In this document: positions 39,501-49,721 of the stretch, one piece after another
Layout: each line of letters begins with the position of its first letter
How positions within the stretch are numbered: position 1 is the stretch's first letter
NCBI GenBank assembly: GCA_916610825.1
Contig: OU744446.1
Location: 36,867,833 to 36,931,832 of the forward strand
Direction of reading: 5' to 3'
Source of the DNA: Haliclystus octoradiatus
Taxonomy: Eukaryota > Cnidaria > Staurozoa > Stauromedusae > Haliclystidae
Length of the DNA: 64,000 bases
Translations under genes and position numbers: made by a program
The notes under the pieces: generated by a model
The model's database searches: none
Seen by the model: only the letters and a program-made list of their open reading frames with translations
What the model was told of the DNA's origin: nothing

Positions 39501-42500
39501 AAGTATTAGCTGAAGGATGGGCATCACCTTTAACTGGGTTCATGAGAGAAAGGGAATACCTACAAGCATTACATTTCAATTGCCTACAAGATTGTAAGTA
39601 TCTATATAAAATTGTAAAACATTTTCCCGGACTATCATCATCATCATCATCATTTATTCAGAACCTTTAAGTTATTCATAACTTTTTTTCTTTCAAAGGA
39701 CTGATACATAGCTAAGTTAACAGGAAAACAGACATTAAGTAAAAAAAGGTTTAAATAACAGGAAAGTGTGGTAAATATAAAGTATATTAAGAACGTAAGT
39801 GCTTCTCAAGGAGACGTTCGAAAGTAGGCCTGCTTTGGACTTCCTTCATTTCAGACTAGTGGTGGGTTATGGATTTTTAAGCACCGATTTACCATTGATG
39901 ATAACCGGTTAATTTTCGTTTAATTGAACACAATCAACAGAACAATAGAATAACAATAAACTTGACAATAGACAATAGAGAATGTGTGAATAAATATTTT
40001 TAAATGCTAGACAAACAAGGATTATTTACAGAACAGAATCCAGTTATAATTAAATGCTTATTTTTGTTTAGCAGCAATAGGGCAGCTATGATTTATAATT
40101 ATTATCCTCCCACATGTAATGAATTAGATAGCTTATATTGTATTAAGTCGAAAAGGTTAACAAATCAGGTGGTATTGAAATATCGGAAACTGTTCAGGAG
40201 TTCATGAACGGTTCATGAACGTTAAATGGCCCCAAATTTTCATGAACAGTTCAGGAAAATTGGAGCCATTTAACATTCATGAACTGTTCATGAAGTCCTG
40301 AACTGTTTTTTGCAAGGGCGGTTATCAACAAAACAATCGAATATTTCAATACCACCTCATTTGTTAACCTTTTCGACTTAGTTGTCTAATTCATAATCGG
40401 TTAACCGGTTAATCAGTAAACCGGCCCACCTGTATCCCGGACTGTGATTGATTAAGAGCCATTTTGGATAAAGCTATACAGATTAATTTTGGATCATACA
40501 GATGGGCTTCCGTTGTAACGCTGTGAATTGCTAAATAAAATATGTATTCAAATACATATTAAAAATATGCTGTCTCAGTAGGTCTATATGTGTGGATAAT
40601 TATAGAAAATTTACTTGATTACTTTGCCAAGTTTTTCCGATAAACAGGCAAATATTTTTTAGAAACAAGCATTTGAAAAATGAGAATTTCAAATCTTGAA
40701 AACCGGAGAATGAAATTTAAGTGACGTCATACTGTAAAATTTTATTATAAACGAGTGAGCACGATATGGTAAAAAATTTGAGTTTGGATTTTTCTGTGAG
40801 GTGTGAGGTGACCCTATTGTACTCTGTTTAGACAAAGATGACGAGCAGTACCATTTGGTTTGTTACAGTCAAAATTGCTACATTCATTGCTGTCTATTTT
40901 GTGATATAGGATTTTTAATGATGTTACAATTTTTGCGCGAATCTCTATTTTAGCAAATTGTAGGTCAACTCATTAAATTTATGCTTGTGGAGGTGTCAAT
41001 TGTTTCTTAAAAAAAGTTTATGAAAGAAGAATATTATCAGCTATTTAGCATTGCAAAAGCTGAATGTTTAGCTTTAAATGTACATTACATGTACACTAAT
41101 ATTTATTATTACTTCATCATTTCATCTAGGGCTCCGTAATTTTATTTCAACTAGGATTTTTATAGTCTCAAACATGCAAAGCTATCGTGAAAAATCCCCA
41201 AGAGTTAACATTACAATATCACTGTGTGTTTTAGACCATAAAAGTCAATGACATCATAGAGCCGTAAATAGAATGATTGCCCCTGCGAAAAACAGTTCAG
41301 GAGTTCATGAACAGTTCATGAACAGTTTATGAACGTTAACTGTTCATGAACAGTTCATGAACAGTTCAGGAAAATCGGAGCCATTTAACGTTCATGAACT
41401 GTTCATGAACTGTTCATGAACTCCTGAACTGTTTTTCGCAGGGGTGGAGCTATGATATTGTAAACTGAAAATTCTCTATATCTTATGTATAGCTCTAACT
41501 TAGCTCCCAGCGATTGTCCACAACCTGATCAGTTCAAGAATTCACATGAAAAGTGCCAACACGGTTCTTATTAAGATACATCCTCCACTACAAGGGCTGT
41601 AATGCAGTTGATAGGATGTTGGACCTCAGCCCGCAGGGTCTTGGGTTCAATCCCTGGCAAGAGCAGTATTGGTTGGAATCAGGAAGGGCATCCGGCCATT
41701 AAACTCAAATACGCTCCAAAACACTGTAAATAACTAACCAACCACCCCGGTAAAAAATCTACTAGCTTACCTGGTTTGTGGCTAAATGATAAATGCAAAT
41801 AAATGAAAAATACATGATGCCAGTGGAAGGTGGGGAAATAAGCAAGATGGATTATTAACAATGCTAGAATATGAGAGGCTGTATTAGGAGTGGAAAATTA
41901 CAACTAGCTTTATGCGGAAGATCTTGGGCAAGGTGGGACATCAACATAGGGGAAATTTAAACAACTTTGAAGTTAAGCTTCATCAAAATTTCAAGAAACA
42001 TTATAATCTCATAATTTGAATCTTCATGATTTCATATGCACAAGTAAATGGCATTGTTACTATGGAGATATCTTGAATAATGCATTGTACTCAAATTCAT
42101 CAACATTTAATTCATTTCAGCCGATGATATCAATCAGTCAGTTCCAATTGTGTTACCGCTAACAACTGAAGATAAAGAACGCCTTGTAGACTCAAAAAAC
42201 ATTTCTTTAATTTATAATAATCAATGTGTTGCTGTTTTGAACAACCCTGAATTCTACGAGCATCGTAAAGAAGAACGTTGTTCTAGACAATTTGGAACAA
42301 ATAATACTGGTCACCCTTACATTAAGGTAGGTGCTAAACAGTATGTACCCCCTGAATCCCCGATGTGACTATGAACCCCTGCACGAAACAGTTCAGGAGT
42401 TTATGAACAGTTCATGAACAGTCGCGAACAGTTCATGAACACTCGCGGACAGTTCATGATCAGTTCATAAAAGTTTGGAACTGTTCATGAACTCCTGAAC

Positions 42501-45500
42501 TGTTTTTCGCAAGGGAATGTTTGTCGTAACTTCTGTAAAACAAAGAGATGGTTAGACTGATTTGGATTATTTAACTATAGGGGTTTCTACTGAATAATCT
42601 CTTTCCAATAAATCCTGAACTGTTTTTTGCAAGAGCAAGCATTTAAAATATGTCACAAACTTTCATCTAAGTTAATTACATTACTTGCCATTTCTATGTA
42701 TCCATTCTAGGGCAAACAAAAAAATTCCACGCGATATATCATATTTTCAAGTGACGAACAAGAAGTTTTCCAGCGAAAAGTTCATTTGTTCATGAACTAT
42801 CATGAACAATTTATAATCTATATTTGAAACGTGCTCGTTAATTTCTTCGAAATTGTTTATGAAGTCTAGCAACAGCTGTTGCAATATTTTCGACATGGAC
42901 ACTGTTTAGCAATACAGTAGGCCTACTATTTTTTCTATTTAAACTTCCATCAGTTACCTCCGCGATTATAGTATACAGTCAAACCTGTTATAACGGTCAC
43001 CTCTATACAGCGGCCACCTGTCTATAGTGGTCACTCTTGCAATGTCTAAAATAGTATTTTCTATTGAATTAAACCTGTATATAAAGGCCACCTGTCTATA
43101 GTGGTCAGTTTATCTTCCTCTTTTAACTGGCCGTTATATACAGATTTCACTGCACAAGATATTGTCATGTGACATTACTATGTGCATATGCTTCTTATTT
43201 CAACTGTCCAAAGTTCATATAAACTTATAAAGATTACCCCTGCAAAAAAGGTTCAGGAGTTTATGAACAGTTCATGAACAGTTCATGAACAGTTCAGAAA
43301 AATTGGAGTCATTTAATGTTCATGAACTGTTCATGAACTCCTGAACTGTTTTTCGCAGGGGTACTAACCAGTTTATAAAAATTAATTACTATCTACATAA
43401 CGCTTCTTAACAAATAATGTTAAGTTCTTACCTAGCAATAATTATTAGCTGATCTGATGTTATGGACAAGCAATGCTCTATTTTTAAAAATCAAAGCTAT
43501 TGCAATGGCAATGAATGCCACATAGCGAATTTTGGTAAATGAGCAAAGAATAAAGAGCAAGTGAGGATAATTGTAACGAGAGAGCAGCTAGAAACTTTTA
43601 AACTTTTATTATAATTTTATAGTTGACTTTGGATGAGGCATATCCCCTGTGAAAATAGTTCAGAAGTTTATGAACAGTTCACGAACAGTTTATGAACATC
43701 AAATGGCCCCGAATTTTCATGAACTGTTCATGAACTGTACACGAGAGTTCATGAACTGTTGATGAACAGTTCATGACCTCTCATGTACAGTTCATGAAAA
43801 TTGGGGCCATTTAACGTTCATGAACTGTTCATAAACTGTTCATGAACTCCTGAACTGTTTTTTGAAGGGGATATTATGGTGATCAAAAATCTGCACAGCT
43901 CATAATGAGAAAATAAGTATTTGTTGGTTGACAGCTTGCATACTTTGTTAACAATGATTCCATGATAATTCTTTTGATTTATACAGATGATTCACGATTC
44001 AGGTGATTGGCTAGTTGGTGGTGATTTAGATGTATTTGAACCAATCAAATGGAATGATGGTCTTGATGAATATCGTCTTTCACCCAATCAGCTTCGTGCT
44101 GAGTTTCAATCACGTGAATCTGATGCTGTGTTTGCATTTCAACTTCGTAATCCAATTCATAATGGGCATGCACTTCTTATGAAGGTAATTTTCTTGTTTC
44201 TTTACAAATTGCTGCATCTCAGGGTTTTTGGTTTAGGTGTGTGTCCACCTTTGTGTAAAAGCTTTCCGATTTCATATACTTTTGGAAATATTCATGGACG
44301 GTTCCTGATCAGCTCATATACAGTTCATGATTAGCTAATAAACAGTTTGTCAACTTAACAAACTATTCATAAACTTTATGAACATTCGCAAACAGTTCAT
44401 GAACACCTAATAAACACTCCTCAAATGGTTCATCATACGTTAATCAACATTTAATCATCTGTTTTATGAATGTTTTTATGAACCTTTGGTAAACTGTTCT
44501 TAAACTCCCTGGCGAAAAACAGTTCATTTTATTGTTCATCTATTTTGTAGGATACTCATCGTTGTTTAACAGAAAGAGGATACAAGAAGCCAGTGTTGCT
44601 TCTGCACCCGCTTGGTGGTTATACAAAGGATGATGATGTACCATTGAATGTTCGTATTCAACAACATATTGCTGTTCTTAATGAAGGTGTCTTAGATAAA
44701 GATAATACTGTTTTGGCTATTTTTCCATCACCAATGATGTATGCTGGTCCAACTGAGGTAAATATCTGTGTAATTGTCACTGCGACTTGTGATTTTCTGA
44801 TTCCTTCTCGTTTTCTCCTTACGTGCCCTCTTGTGTGCCTAGCATCAATATTTCTTAGGAGACTGTGCGCCAATTGCTTTTTAACATATACAAATATAGA
44901 AACATTTAAACTAAAAACAGATTATTCAGCTGACATCAGTAACATCCTCAAAGGTCTTTGTCGATCTCATTTATAACATTTTCCCACAAAGTTACCAACT
45001 TTGAATGGCAAAATTATTGAAAATAAGTGATTTTTGCTGTTTCAAAATGTTTTCCAAAATAATATTTAACTGTATGAAATAGATAGATAGGATTCTTTAT
45101 TCTGTGTATGATTTTTGCCTATTTTAGGTTCAATGGCATTGCAAAGCTCGTATTGCTGCAGGCGCAACATTTTACATTGTTGGCAGAGACCCTGCTGGTA
45201 TTCCACATCCTGATCCACCGAAAAGAGATTTATATGAACATACACATGGCCGAAAGGTAACCATTTTTATGTGCATATTCAAAACATATGCTGCAATGGA
45301 TATGGTATAGTGCAGTTGTAGCTCAGTAGCAGGATGGGGATCCGATTCCTACTCCGCACAGAGGTGGGACGGTTAATCGGCTATTTTTCATTGTTTTCCA
45401 ATTGTATGAATAACAAAAAAATAAAGCTGCTGTTCTTTTGGTTAAATGGTTAACCATTGTTTTTTTATTTCGGTTAACCGGTTGTGGAATTTTTTTCCCT

Positions 45501-46012
45501 CGTCTTACCCCTACAGTTGTAATGCAATGGCTCTGAACCATTCCACCCACCGTCAGAAGATGGTACTCATTTGATGTGTCAGATAATCTCAAGGCCAAGT
45601 TGACTGTCCTTTAGATTGGTTTAAACCACGGTTGACCATATATGATCAACTCTGAAGTCTAGCTGCTCTGCCATCTGAGAAAATGCACTCATAGGATCAT
45701 ACGAATCAAGATACAAATCAAATCAAATTTCAAGTAAACTACAACTACAAGCATATTTTTTTATTGTAGGTCTTAACAATGGCACCAGGCTTAACCCATC
45801 TTGAAGTAGTTCCTTTCCGTGTTGCTGCGTATAACACAAAAACAAATCAAATGGAATTCTTTGACCCAGATAAAAAAGAAGACTTTGATTTTATCTCTGG
45901 AACACGTATGCGTTCACTAGCAAAGAATGGAGAAGAACCCCCTAAAGGTTTCATGGCCCCGGCAGCATGGAAAGTCTTGGAAATGCATTACAAATCAATT
46001 GCTAAAAAATAG
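27528..46012 (+). CDS. PAPSS: Bifunctional PAPS synthase (APS kinase + ATP sulfurylase)
   Basis: Exons: 27528-27557 (probable first), 32822-32936, 33876-34111, 34257-34395, 35229-35347, 36964-37077, 39482-39593, 42121-42326, 43987-44184, 44551-44757, 45128-45256, 45770-46012. All junctions are GT-AG and in phase, giving 615 residues (human PAPSS1 is 624). The N-terminal APS kinase has the P-loop GLSGAGKTT (residues 49-57), DGDNVRHGL (77-85), FISPY and [17 protein letters not shown]. The C-terminal ATP sulfurylase has [30 protein letters not shown] (409-418, the HNGH nucleotide-binding motif), [11 protein letters not shown] and GRDPAG (511-516). It makes adenylyl sulfate from ATP and sulfate, then phosphorylates it to PAPS, the sulfate donor for all sulfotransferases. 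Introns hold most of the repeats in the window. The vertebrate paralog (1 or 2) cannot be chosen. Confidence 0.95.
28425..28790 (-). mobile_element. tRNA-derived SINE, copy 2
   Basis: Close inverted copy of 24737-25110: it begins with the 3' end (TAATGTAGACGGTGTCGCCC) and runs back toward the tRNA-like head, which is more decayed here. Lies in PAPSS intron 1. Confidence 0.7.
30585..30715. repeat. GGGTCGGACAAAA repeat fragment
   Basis: CAGGGTCGGACAAAAG, GGGATCCTGGGATCC and a TTCAGAAGAAAATG segment place it in the family at 5085-5456. The right end is missing. Confidence 0.4.
31590..31613 (+). repeat. (GATA)n microsatellite
   Basis: About six GATA units in PAPSS intron 1. Confidence 0.85.
32385..32540 (+). 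mobile_element. SINE fragment with GGAAGGGCATCCGGC box
   Basis: Shares CAGGAAGGGCATCCGGC, CCACCCCGGT, AGCTTACC and GGTTTGTGG plus AAATGATAAAT with 41594-41795, but lacks the tRNA-like head. Lies 280 bases before PAPSS exon 2. Confidence 0.55.
32618..32678. repeat. Minimal perfect palindrome of the CCCCTGCG family
   Basis: 61 bases: two perfect 27-base arms (CCCCTGCGAAAAACAGTTC, then AGGAGTTC) around a 7-base spacer. Flanked by CT on both sides. It is the shortest member of the family found throughout this gene. Confidence 0.85.
32971..33607 (+). repeat. Tandem duplication, 367-bp period
   Basis: CCATTAACACTTTAGACTCT starts at 32971 and again at 33338, and about 265 bases match with few changes. 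Each unit includes GCAGGGTCCGACAAAGT; the first also has the inverted partner TTTTGTCGGACCCTGC, so a palindromic GGGTCC-family element was duplicated with its flank. Lies in the PAPSS intron before the P-loop exon. Confidence 0.85.
33876..34111 (+). CDS. PAPSS: PAPSS exon with APS kinase P-loop
   Basis: Acceptor AAACAG, donor AAG|GTAAGA. Encodes [35 protein letters not shown], the DREENIRR motif and [16 protein letters not shown]. The ATP-binding Lys and the DGDN APS-binding loop are intact. Confidence 0.95.
34719..35040. mobile_element. Tc/mariner-like palindromic MITE, compound
   Basis: CAGTCAAACC start, GGCCACCTGTC-type subterminal repeats in both directions and two right ends (TATATACAGGTTTCACTGTA, then a second near 35030). 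It looks like one element inserted in or duplicated beside another. Immediately followed by a half copy of the CCCCTGCG family (35094-35141). Confidence 0.6.
35094..35141. repeat. Half copy of the CCCCTGCG palindrome family
   Basis: CCTTGCGAAAAAAGTTCAGG followed by AGTTCATGAACAG and a truncated end. No right arm. Confidence 0.55.
36165..36908. mobile_element. Palindromic GGCCAAATGAC element, copy 1
   Basis: The ends are AGCCCTGGCCAAATGACTTT and AAAGTCATTTGGCCGAGGCT, with further inverted GGCCAAATGACTTT copies inside. TTTA flanks the GCC...GGC core on both sides, a possible 4-bp duplication. A CCCCTGCG palindrome (36427-36654) is inserted near its middle. The second copy is at 50198-50715. 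No coding capacity. Confidence 0.65.
36427..36654. repeat. CCCCTGCG palindrome family, long copy
   Basis: CCCCTGCGAGAACAGTTCAG at the left, GAACTGTTTTTCACAGGG at the right, and repeated GTTCATGAAC units inside. TG lies on each side if the last terminal base is A. Inserted inside the 36165-36908 element. Confidence 0.75.
37364..37645. mobile_element. hAT-type MITE, copy 3
   Basis: Closely similar to 12252-12543 throughout. Perfect 8-bp duplication GGTTTAGT (37356-37363, 37646-37653). Lies in the PAPSS intron after exon 36964-37077. Confidence 0.88.
37933..38138. repeat. CCCCTGCG palindrome family copy
   Basis: Terminal arms CCCCTGCGAAAACAGTTCAG and GAACTGTTTTTTGCATGGG around GTTCATGAAC repeats and ACGCTAAATGGCCCC. 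Flanking dinucleotides AG and TG do not match. Confidence 0.7.
38851..38983. repeat. CCCCTGCG palindrome family copy
   Basis: CCCCTGCGAAAAACAGTTCA at the left and CTCCTGAACTGTTTTCGAAG at the right. It splits a degenerate GGGTTTGACAAAA repeat (38817 to about 39025). Confidence 0.65.
39195..39371. mobile_element. Tc/mariner-like palindromic MITE (177 bp)
   Basis: Ends CAGTCAAACCTG and CAGGTTTCACTG are inverted repeats, with GGCCACCTGTCTATAGTGGT motifs inside. TA lies on each side (39193-39194, 39372-39373), the Tc1/mariner target. Confidence 0.8.
39854..40432. mobile_element. Palindromic element with nested insertion
   Basis: The outer ends (GTGGTGGGTTATGGA, AACCGGTTAAT) pair with inverted AATCGGTTAACCGGTTAATC near 40395-40432. 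The inner arms AAGTCGAAAAGGTTAACAAA and TTTGTTAACCTTTTCGACTT flank a CCCCTGCG-family palindrome at 40184-40318. No coding sequence. Confidence 0.6.
40184..40318. repeat. CCCCTGCG palindrome family copy, left end decayed
   Basis: AAACTGTTCAGGAGTTCATG at the left and CTGAACTGTTTTTTGCAAGG at the right; contains AACGTTAAATGGCCCC. Confidence 0.65.
41280..41444. repeat. CCCCTGCG palindrome family copy, well preserved
   Basis: Perfect terminal arms CCCCTGCGAAAAACAGTTCA and its inverse at 41425-41444, with GTTCATGAAC units and AACGTTAACTG inside. Flanked by TG on both sides. Confidence 0.85.
41594..41795 (+). mobile_element. tRNA-derived SINE with GGAAGGGCATCCGGC tail
   Basis: The tRNA-like head contains CTGTAATGCAGTTGATAGGA and the B-box-like GGGTTCAATCCC. 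It is followed by CAGGAAGGGCATCCGGCC and CCACCCCGGT. A headless copy is at 32385-32540. Not a tRNA gene: no cloverleaf follows. Confidence 0.65.
42376..42515. repeat. CCCCTGCG palindrome family copy
   Basis: CCCCTGCACGAAACAGTTCA at the left, CTGTTTTTCGCAAGGG at the right, with GCGAACAGTTCATGAAC variants inside. AA on both sides. It starts 49 bases after a PAPSS donor. A stray right-end fragment lies at 42614-42637. Confidence 0.75.
42976..43152. mobile_element. Tc/mariner-like palindromic MITE
   Basis: CAGTCAAACCTGTTATAACG to AGATTTCACTG; TA on the left, and the right TA is changed to CA. Nearly the same as 39195-39371. Confidence 0.75.
43237..43361. repeat. CCCCTGCG palindrome family copy
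   Basis: CCCCTGCAAAAAAGGTTCAG to CTGAACTGTTTTTCGCAGGG plus G. TA on both sides. Three GTTCATGAAC-type units inside. Confidence 0.8.
43644..43870. repeat. CCCCTGCG palindrome family copy
   Basis: CCCCTGTGAAAATAGTTCAG to CTGAACTGTTTTTTGAAGGG plus G. AT on both sides. Ends 116 bases before the HNGH exon. Confidence 0.8.
43987..44184 (+). CDS. PAPSS: PAPSS exon with ATP sulfurylase HNGH motif
   Basis: Phase 0 at both ends, 66 codons. Contains GDWLVGGDL and [19 protein letters not shown]; the HNGH box contacts ATP phosphates in ATP sulfurylases. Confidence 0.95.
44285..44525. repeat. Degenerate CCCCTGCG palindrome family copy
   Basis: Decayed GTTCATGAAC units with a right end CTCCCTGGCGAAAAACAGTTC; arms no longer pair well. 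Fills much of the intron before exon 44551-44757. Confidence 0.5.
45495..45690 (-). mobile_element. tRNA-derived SINE fragment, copy 3
   Basis: Matches the middle and head of the 24737 SINE in inverted direction (TGCAATGGCTCTGAACCATT, GATGGTACTCATTTGATGTG). The 3' part is missing. Confidence 0.55.
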
Positions 46013-46185
46013 CTTTATACTATTGATATTTATGCACATCATAAATTGTACGAATTATTTATTTCAATTTATTTATCATACTTTATTATGATTATGTATA
46101 TTACATTGGCTACGTCAAATTATTTAAAATTTGTGAGTTGATGAGTGTTACAATGAAACCTGTTTATATTTATAAAAGCTAACTA

Positions 46186-46361
46186 CAGTGAAACCTGTAT
46201 ATAATACCCAGCTACTAGAGGTAGCTAAATTGACCACTATAGACAGGTGGCCTTTATATGCAGGTTCGATTCAATAGGAAATACTATCAAGACATTGCAA
46301 GAGTGGCCACTATAGACAGGTGGCTGCTGTATAGGGGTGACCGTTATAACAGGTTTGACTG
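46186..46361. mobile_element. Tc/mariner-like MITE at PAPSS 3' end
   Basis: CAGTGAAACCTGTATATAAT to AACAGGTTTGACTG with TA on both sides (46184-46185, 46362-46363). It is 174 bases after the PAPSS stop. A second partial copy follows at about 46380-46492. Confidence 0.8.
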
Positions 46362-46496
46362 TATGTGAAGCAGAAAAATTGACCACTATATGCAGGTGAC
46401 CTTTAATAAACAGGATTATCTTAACATAAAATACTATTTTAGACATAGCGTTGACCACTATAGACAGGTGGCCGCTATAACAGGATTGAATGTACC

Positions 46497-46502
46497 AATA
46501 AA
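46497..46502 (+). terminator. First AATAAA after PAPSS
   Basis: No canonical AATAAA occurs between the stop at 46012 and this site, which lies just past the two MITE copies. A variant signal nearer the stop is equally possible. Confidence 0.3.
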
Positions 46503-48624
46503 ACCTGTGTAGAATTAATTATGGTCGGTGAAAACGTTTCTATACATTCATGATATCATTTCCACTACAATTCCATAAGGAATACAAAATCAAATTATTT
46601 ATAGGCTATAGATTTAATTAGCTATGTAAATTAATACATGCTAGAGATTTGAGAAACTGATAAAATGCACAATGCAAATATTTCTACAGTATTTTGTTAC
46701 TATTGTTTGTTGATGTTCAGAACTTCAAATTTCAAAATGAATAATTTTCGAATTTTAACGTCGTCCGTTTATCATAGTTGCAAACTGCAAATGCAAACTT
46801 CAGAACTTGAGAATTTTTGATTTCTATCGTTATTGTGAGAGTAATTAGAAAACTTCTGGGGATTAGTTTTGGCGTGCCAAAAAGCAACGAGCCCTTACAG
46901 GAGCAAAAGTGACCGGCAGGCGCTACGCACTTAGGATCACGTGCACGCTTATTGTTATAACACAATGTTCATTGTTGACATGAATTTTATTACAAGTTAG
47001 GCCTGCGTATAACAATTGTTTCAAAGCGAGACGGTTGAATTACGCTAAGCATAAATTCAACTTGTACTCGCAGCGGTCGCCGGTCAATTTTGCCCCTTTA
47101 AAAAAGTCTCAGTAATGTTATATCAATCGGTCCCCAGGGAGTGTTCGTCAGGTGTTTATTTTTACGCCCTCACACATTCACAATTCATTTGCAGCTTATC
47201 AGTTTGAAATATAGGATGCACCCTACGTTACATATCTACATTATTATACCTTTTATTACGTTTGCATCAAAATGATTTCATTCATTTATACTTCTTTTCA
47301 TTTGATGTATGGCTTGATTTTGTTATCTATTAAGTTCTCGTTTATTAAATCAAACGGATAAAACATGGATAAACTATGAAATATTTCAACGACCTTTAAA
47401 TTGTCAATGGTTCAGTGAATTCAATGCCATTTTCTCAGGAAAGCTGCTAGGAAAACATGGAATATTTGACTTTAAGGTACTTTTAGTTTAGGACGTATTA
47501 TCTTAATTACTTGCTCTTATGGAACTATATTTACAGTTGTTAATGGAATATGTGTTATTGAATAGCAATAGCCTAGTCATAGCGTGAAATCTGTGTTTAG
47601 GTAAGGAAATAGGATTCGTAAAATAATGTATACAATGTCAGGAATATCATCAGCTTTACAAACGAGGAGATACGAATTTAAATCGATGCATATTTTACAC
47701 CGTTTTATTTGGTTTGTCCATGCTGAAAATAGTCACTTTCCCGCGCGAATCAAAGTGAGACGAGTAACCTCCTTTTACTACACGTGACAGTGGGATATTC
47801 CCTCTGTTTTGAATTTTTCTTCATTTCTAGAAAAGCCTTTCGGAAGACTAGTCACATTAAAACAGTTCTACACTTGACACAACAAAATATGGATCAAAGT
47901 AGAGGTAAGTGAAGTTGGATCATTTAATTATTTCAGTTCCTATTTTTCTCAAATCCCAATTATTAAACCATTGATTGATCTGCACATTCACATATTCACA
48001 CATTCTCAAGGATAAAATTTGGTTCGAATTAATTCTGCATCGCTTTCTCCTAGATAGATTTCCACCTGTCTTGGAACGAATTAAGACCATCTTCTTCAGC
48101 ACACAAGTTTTACACTTCTTTTCGAGATAACCATACTTTTTTTAAATTTCACCAGAATATGAAGAACAATTATTTGAAATCATTCTATGCTCTTTATTAT
48201 TTTTGAGCATTAGACATACTGACTACTGTTGAGTCACAGCCAAATCCTGACCCATGTCATCCATCCATATCTTAATTCTATATATAAATTTGATTATCTT
48301 GTAATGTAAAGACATCTAGATTTTGTTGGTGATGATGATTAACTGATTACAGTTTATTGATTAGATTAATAGATTATAAGAACTTCAGCATGGGTTCATA
48401 AGATTCTAATCTAGTACGATTAATATTAGATATAATAAATAATTTATCATATTAGGCCTACCTAAATGTAGAAAGACAGTGTAAACTGTAGGATACTAGG
48501 AGCCCCTGTAAATAATATTAATAATAAAATGATGACAATAATAATATAATTGTAATGAAAATAAGCTATAATAAAGAAGGTAATTGACGTTCTGACATAG
48601 CTCATGTAGACAAAACATTTTCAA
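46503..48624. other. Intergenic, one possible 5' exon
   Basis: No clear coding sequence. It contains the possible start exon at 47889-47904. No repeats were identified. Confidence 0.4.
47889..47904 (+). CDS. Possible 5' coding exon (MDQSR), tentative
   Basis: AAAATATGG start context, five codons plus one base, then GTAAGT. The phase-1 donor would fit the acceptor at 56523. There is no homology to support it, and a short ATG before a donor can occur by chance. Confidence 0.25.
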
Positions 48625-48911
48625 AAGCCGATCGTGTGGGATGCTACCTGCAAAGGCACCTTCGCTTGATGCAACATTTCAACATCATGCCAGTCTGCTG
48701 GGAAAGTGGCCGCAACTGGAGAACACTCCAAGATAGTAAAATACAGCTTTCTTGGCCAATCATACAATTTTGTTCCCTTCTCCGTCGAAACCACTGGAGT
48801 TTGAGGGTGATCTAGGATTTCACACTATAAAACAGCTTGGCTTAAAGATGTCAAGAAAAACTGGCGAAAAAGGAGCTACATCCTATGTGTAATTTGTTTG
48901 TTTAAATATAT

Positions 48912-49721
48912 CGCGGTGGATATTGTTCCGGCTGCCGGAAAGCTGTCCTCAAAAGATAATGTTCCGTGCGTCCTTTGCGCATGCGTTTGAAGATAGTAAA
49001 CATGGACGTGTCGATCAATCCAAATTAAATCTTGAATAGTTTGTAAAAGAATTCATAGCTAAGCACCGACACCGTAGATTGGATCGACTGTTTGGAATAG
49101 ATATAAAACAGAAACGATATTCAACATATCTATGCATTAATCATTTTATTCTGTGTTTGATTTATAAAAGCTTTTCAGCGATGCGACCCAGCGTTTTCAA
49201 TATTTTACTGTCGTGACTTTTACTTGGCGTTGTTCTGAAGGTTTCAGGGAATACTTATGTAGCCTAACAATATTTCAAAACATTTTTACTTTGGTGATTT
49301 GTAATAATATAGGATAATTATTTATGTGTCATTTCTTTATCCTGTAACTGATGCTATATGCCTACCAATTCTGATCTTGTCGTATACCAAAAGTCAAAAC
49401 TCTGAAACTCAAAAGCGAGTTCGTTTGCTTTTTCTATAAGTTTGGAAGAACGGTTTGGTGTGGCATCTAGCGTCGTGAATCCCTCATATAAAGTGCTTTC
49501 AACGTCTAGCACTTTAAATTTAAATTATTTTATATTCCATTACTAAATTGATGACAGAATTGTTGTTAACGTGATCGAGGAACAGGACCGTCCGTCGCCA
49601 TTGCATCTTGAACGAATGTGAGAGAAATGCAAACAACACAATCAATACGCATGTGCAAGAGACGCACGGAACATTATCTCTAGTACTCAGGATTCCGGCT
49701 GCCGGAACATTATCCACTTCG
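48912..49721. mobile_element. Non-autonomous TIR element, 9-bp target duplication
   Basis: Inverted ends CGCGGTGGATATTGTTCCGG and CGAAGTGGATAATGTTCCGG extend about 75 bases, including GTTCCGGCTGCCGGAA and GATAATGTTCCGTGCGTC. TAAATATAT flanks both sides (48903-48911, 49722-49730). The unoccupied site is preserved in the right arm, where TTTAAATATATTGCATG is read uninterrupted on the opposite strand. A 9-bp duplication with long TIRs suggests a Mutator-like element, but no transposase is present. Confidence 0.8.

Noticed and set aside
32618..44525. Regular GTTCATGAAC repeats resembling a repeat-spacer array
   Set aside because: Repeats are palindromic, adjacent and in an animal intron; not CRISPR.
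45310..45350. tRNA-like GTTGTAGCTCAGTAGCAGGA
   Set aside because: Too short and lacking acceptor-stem pairing; probably a SINE relic.
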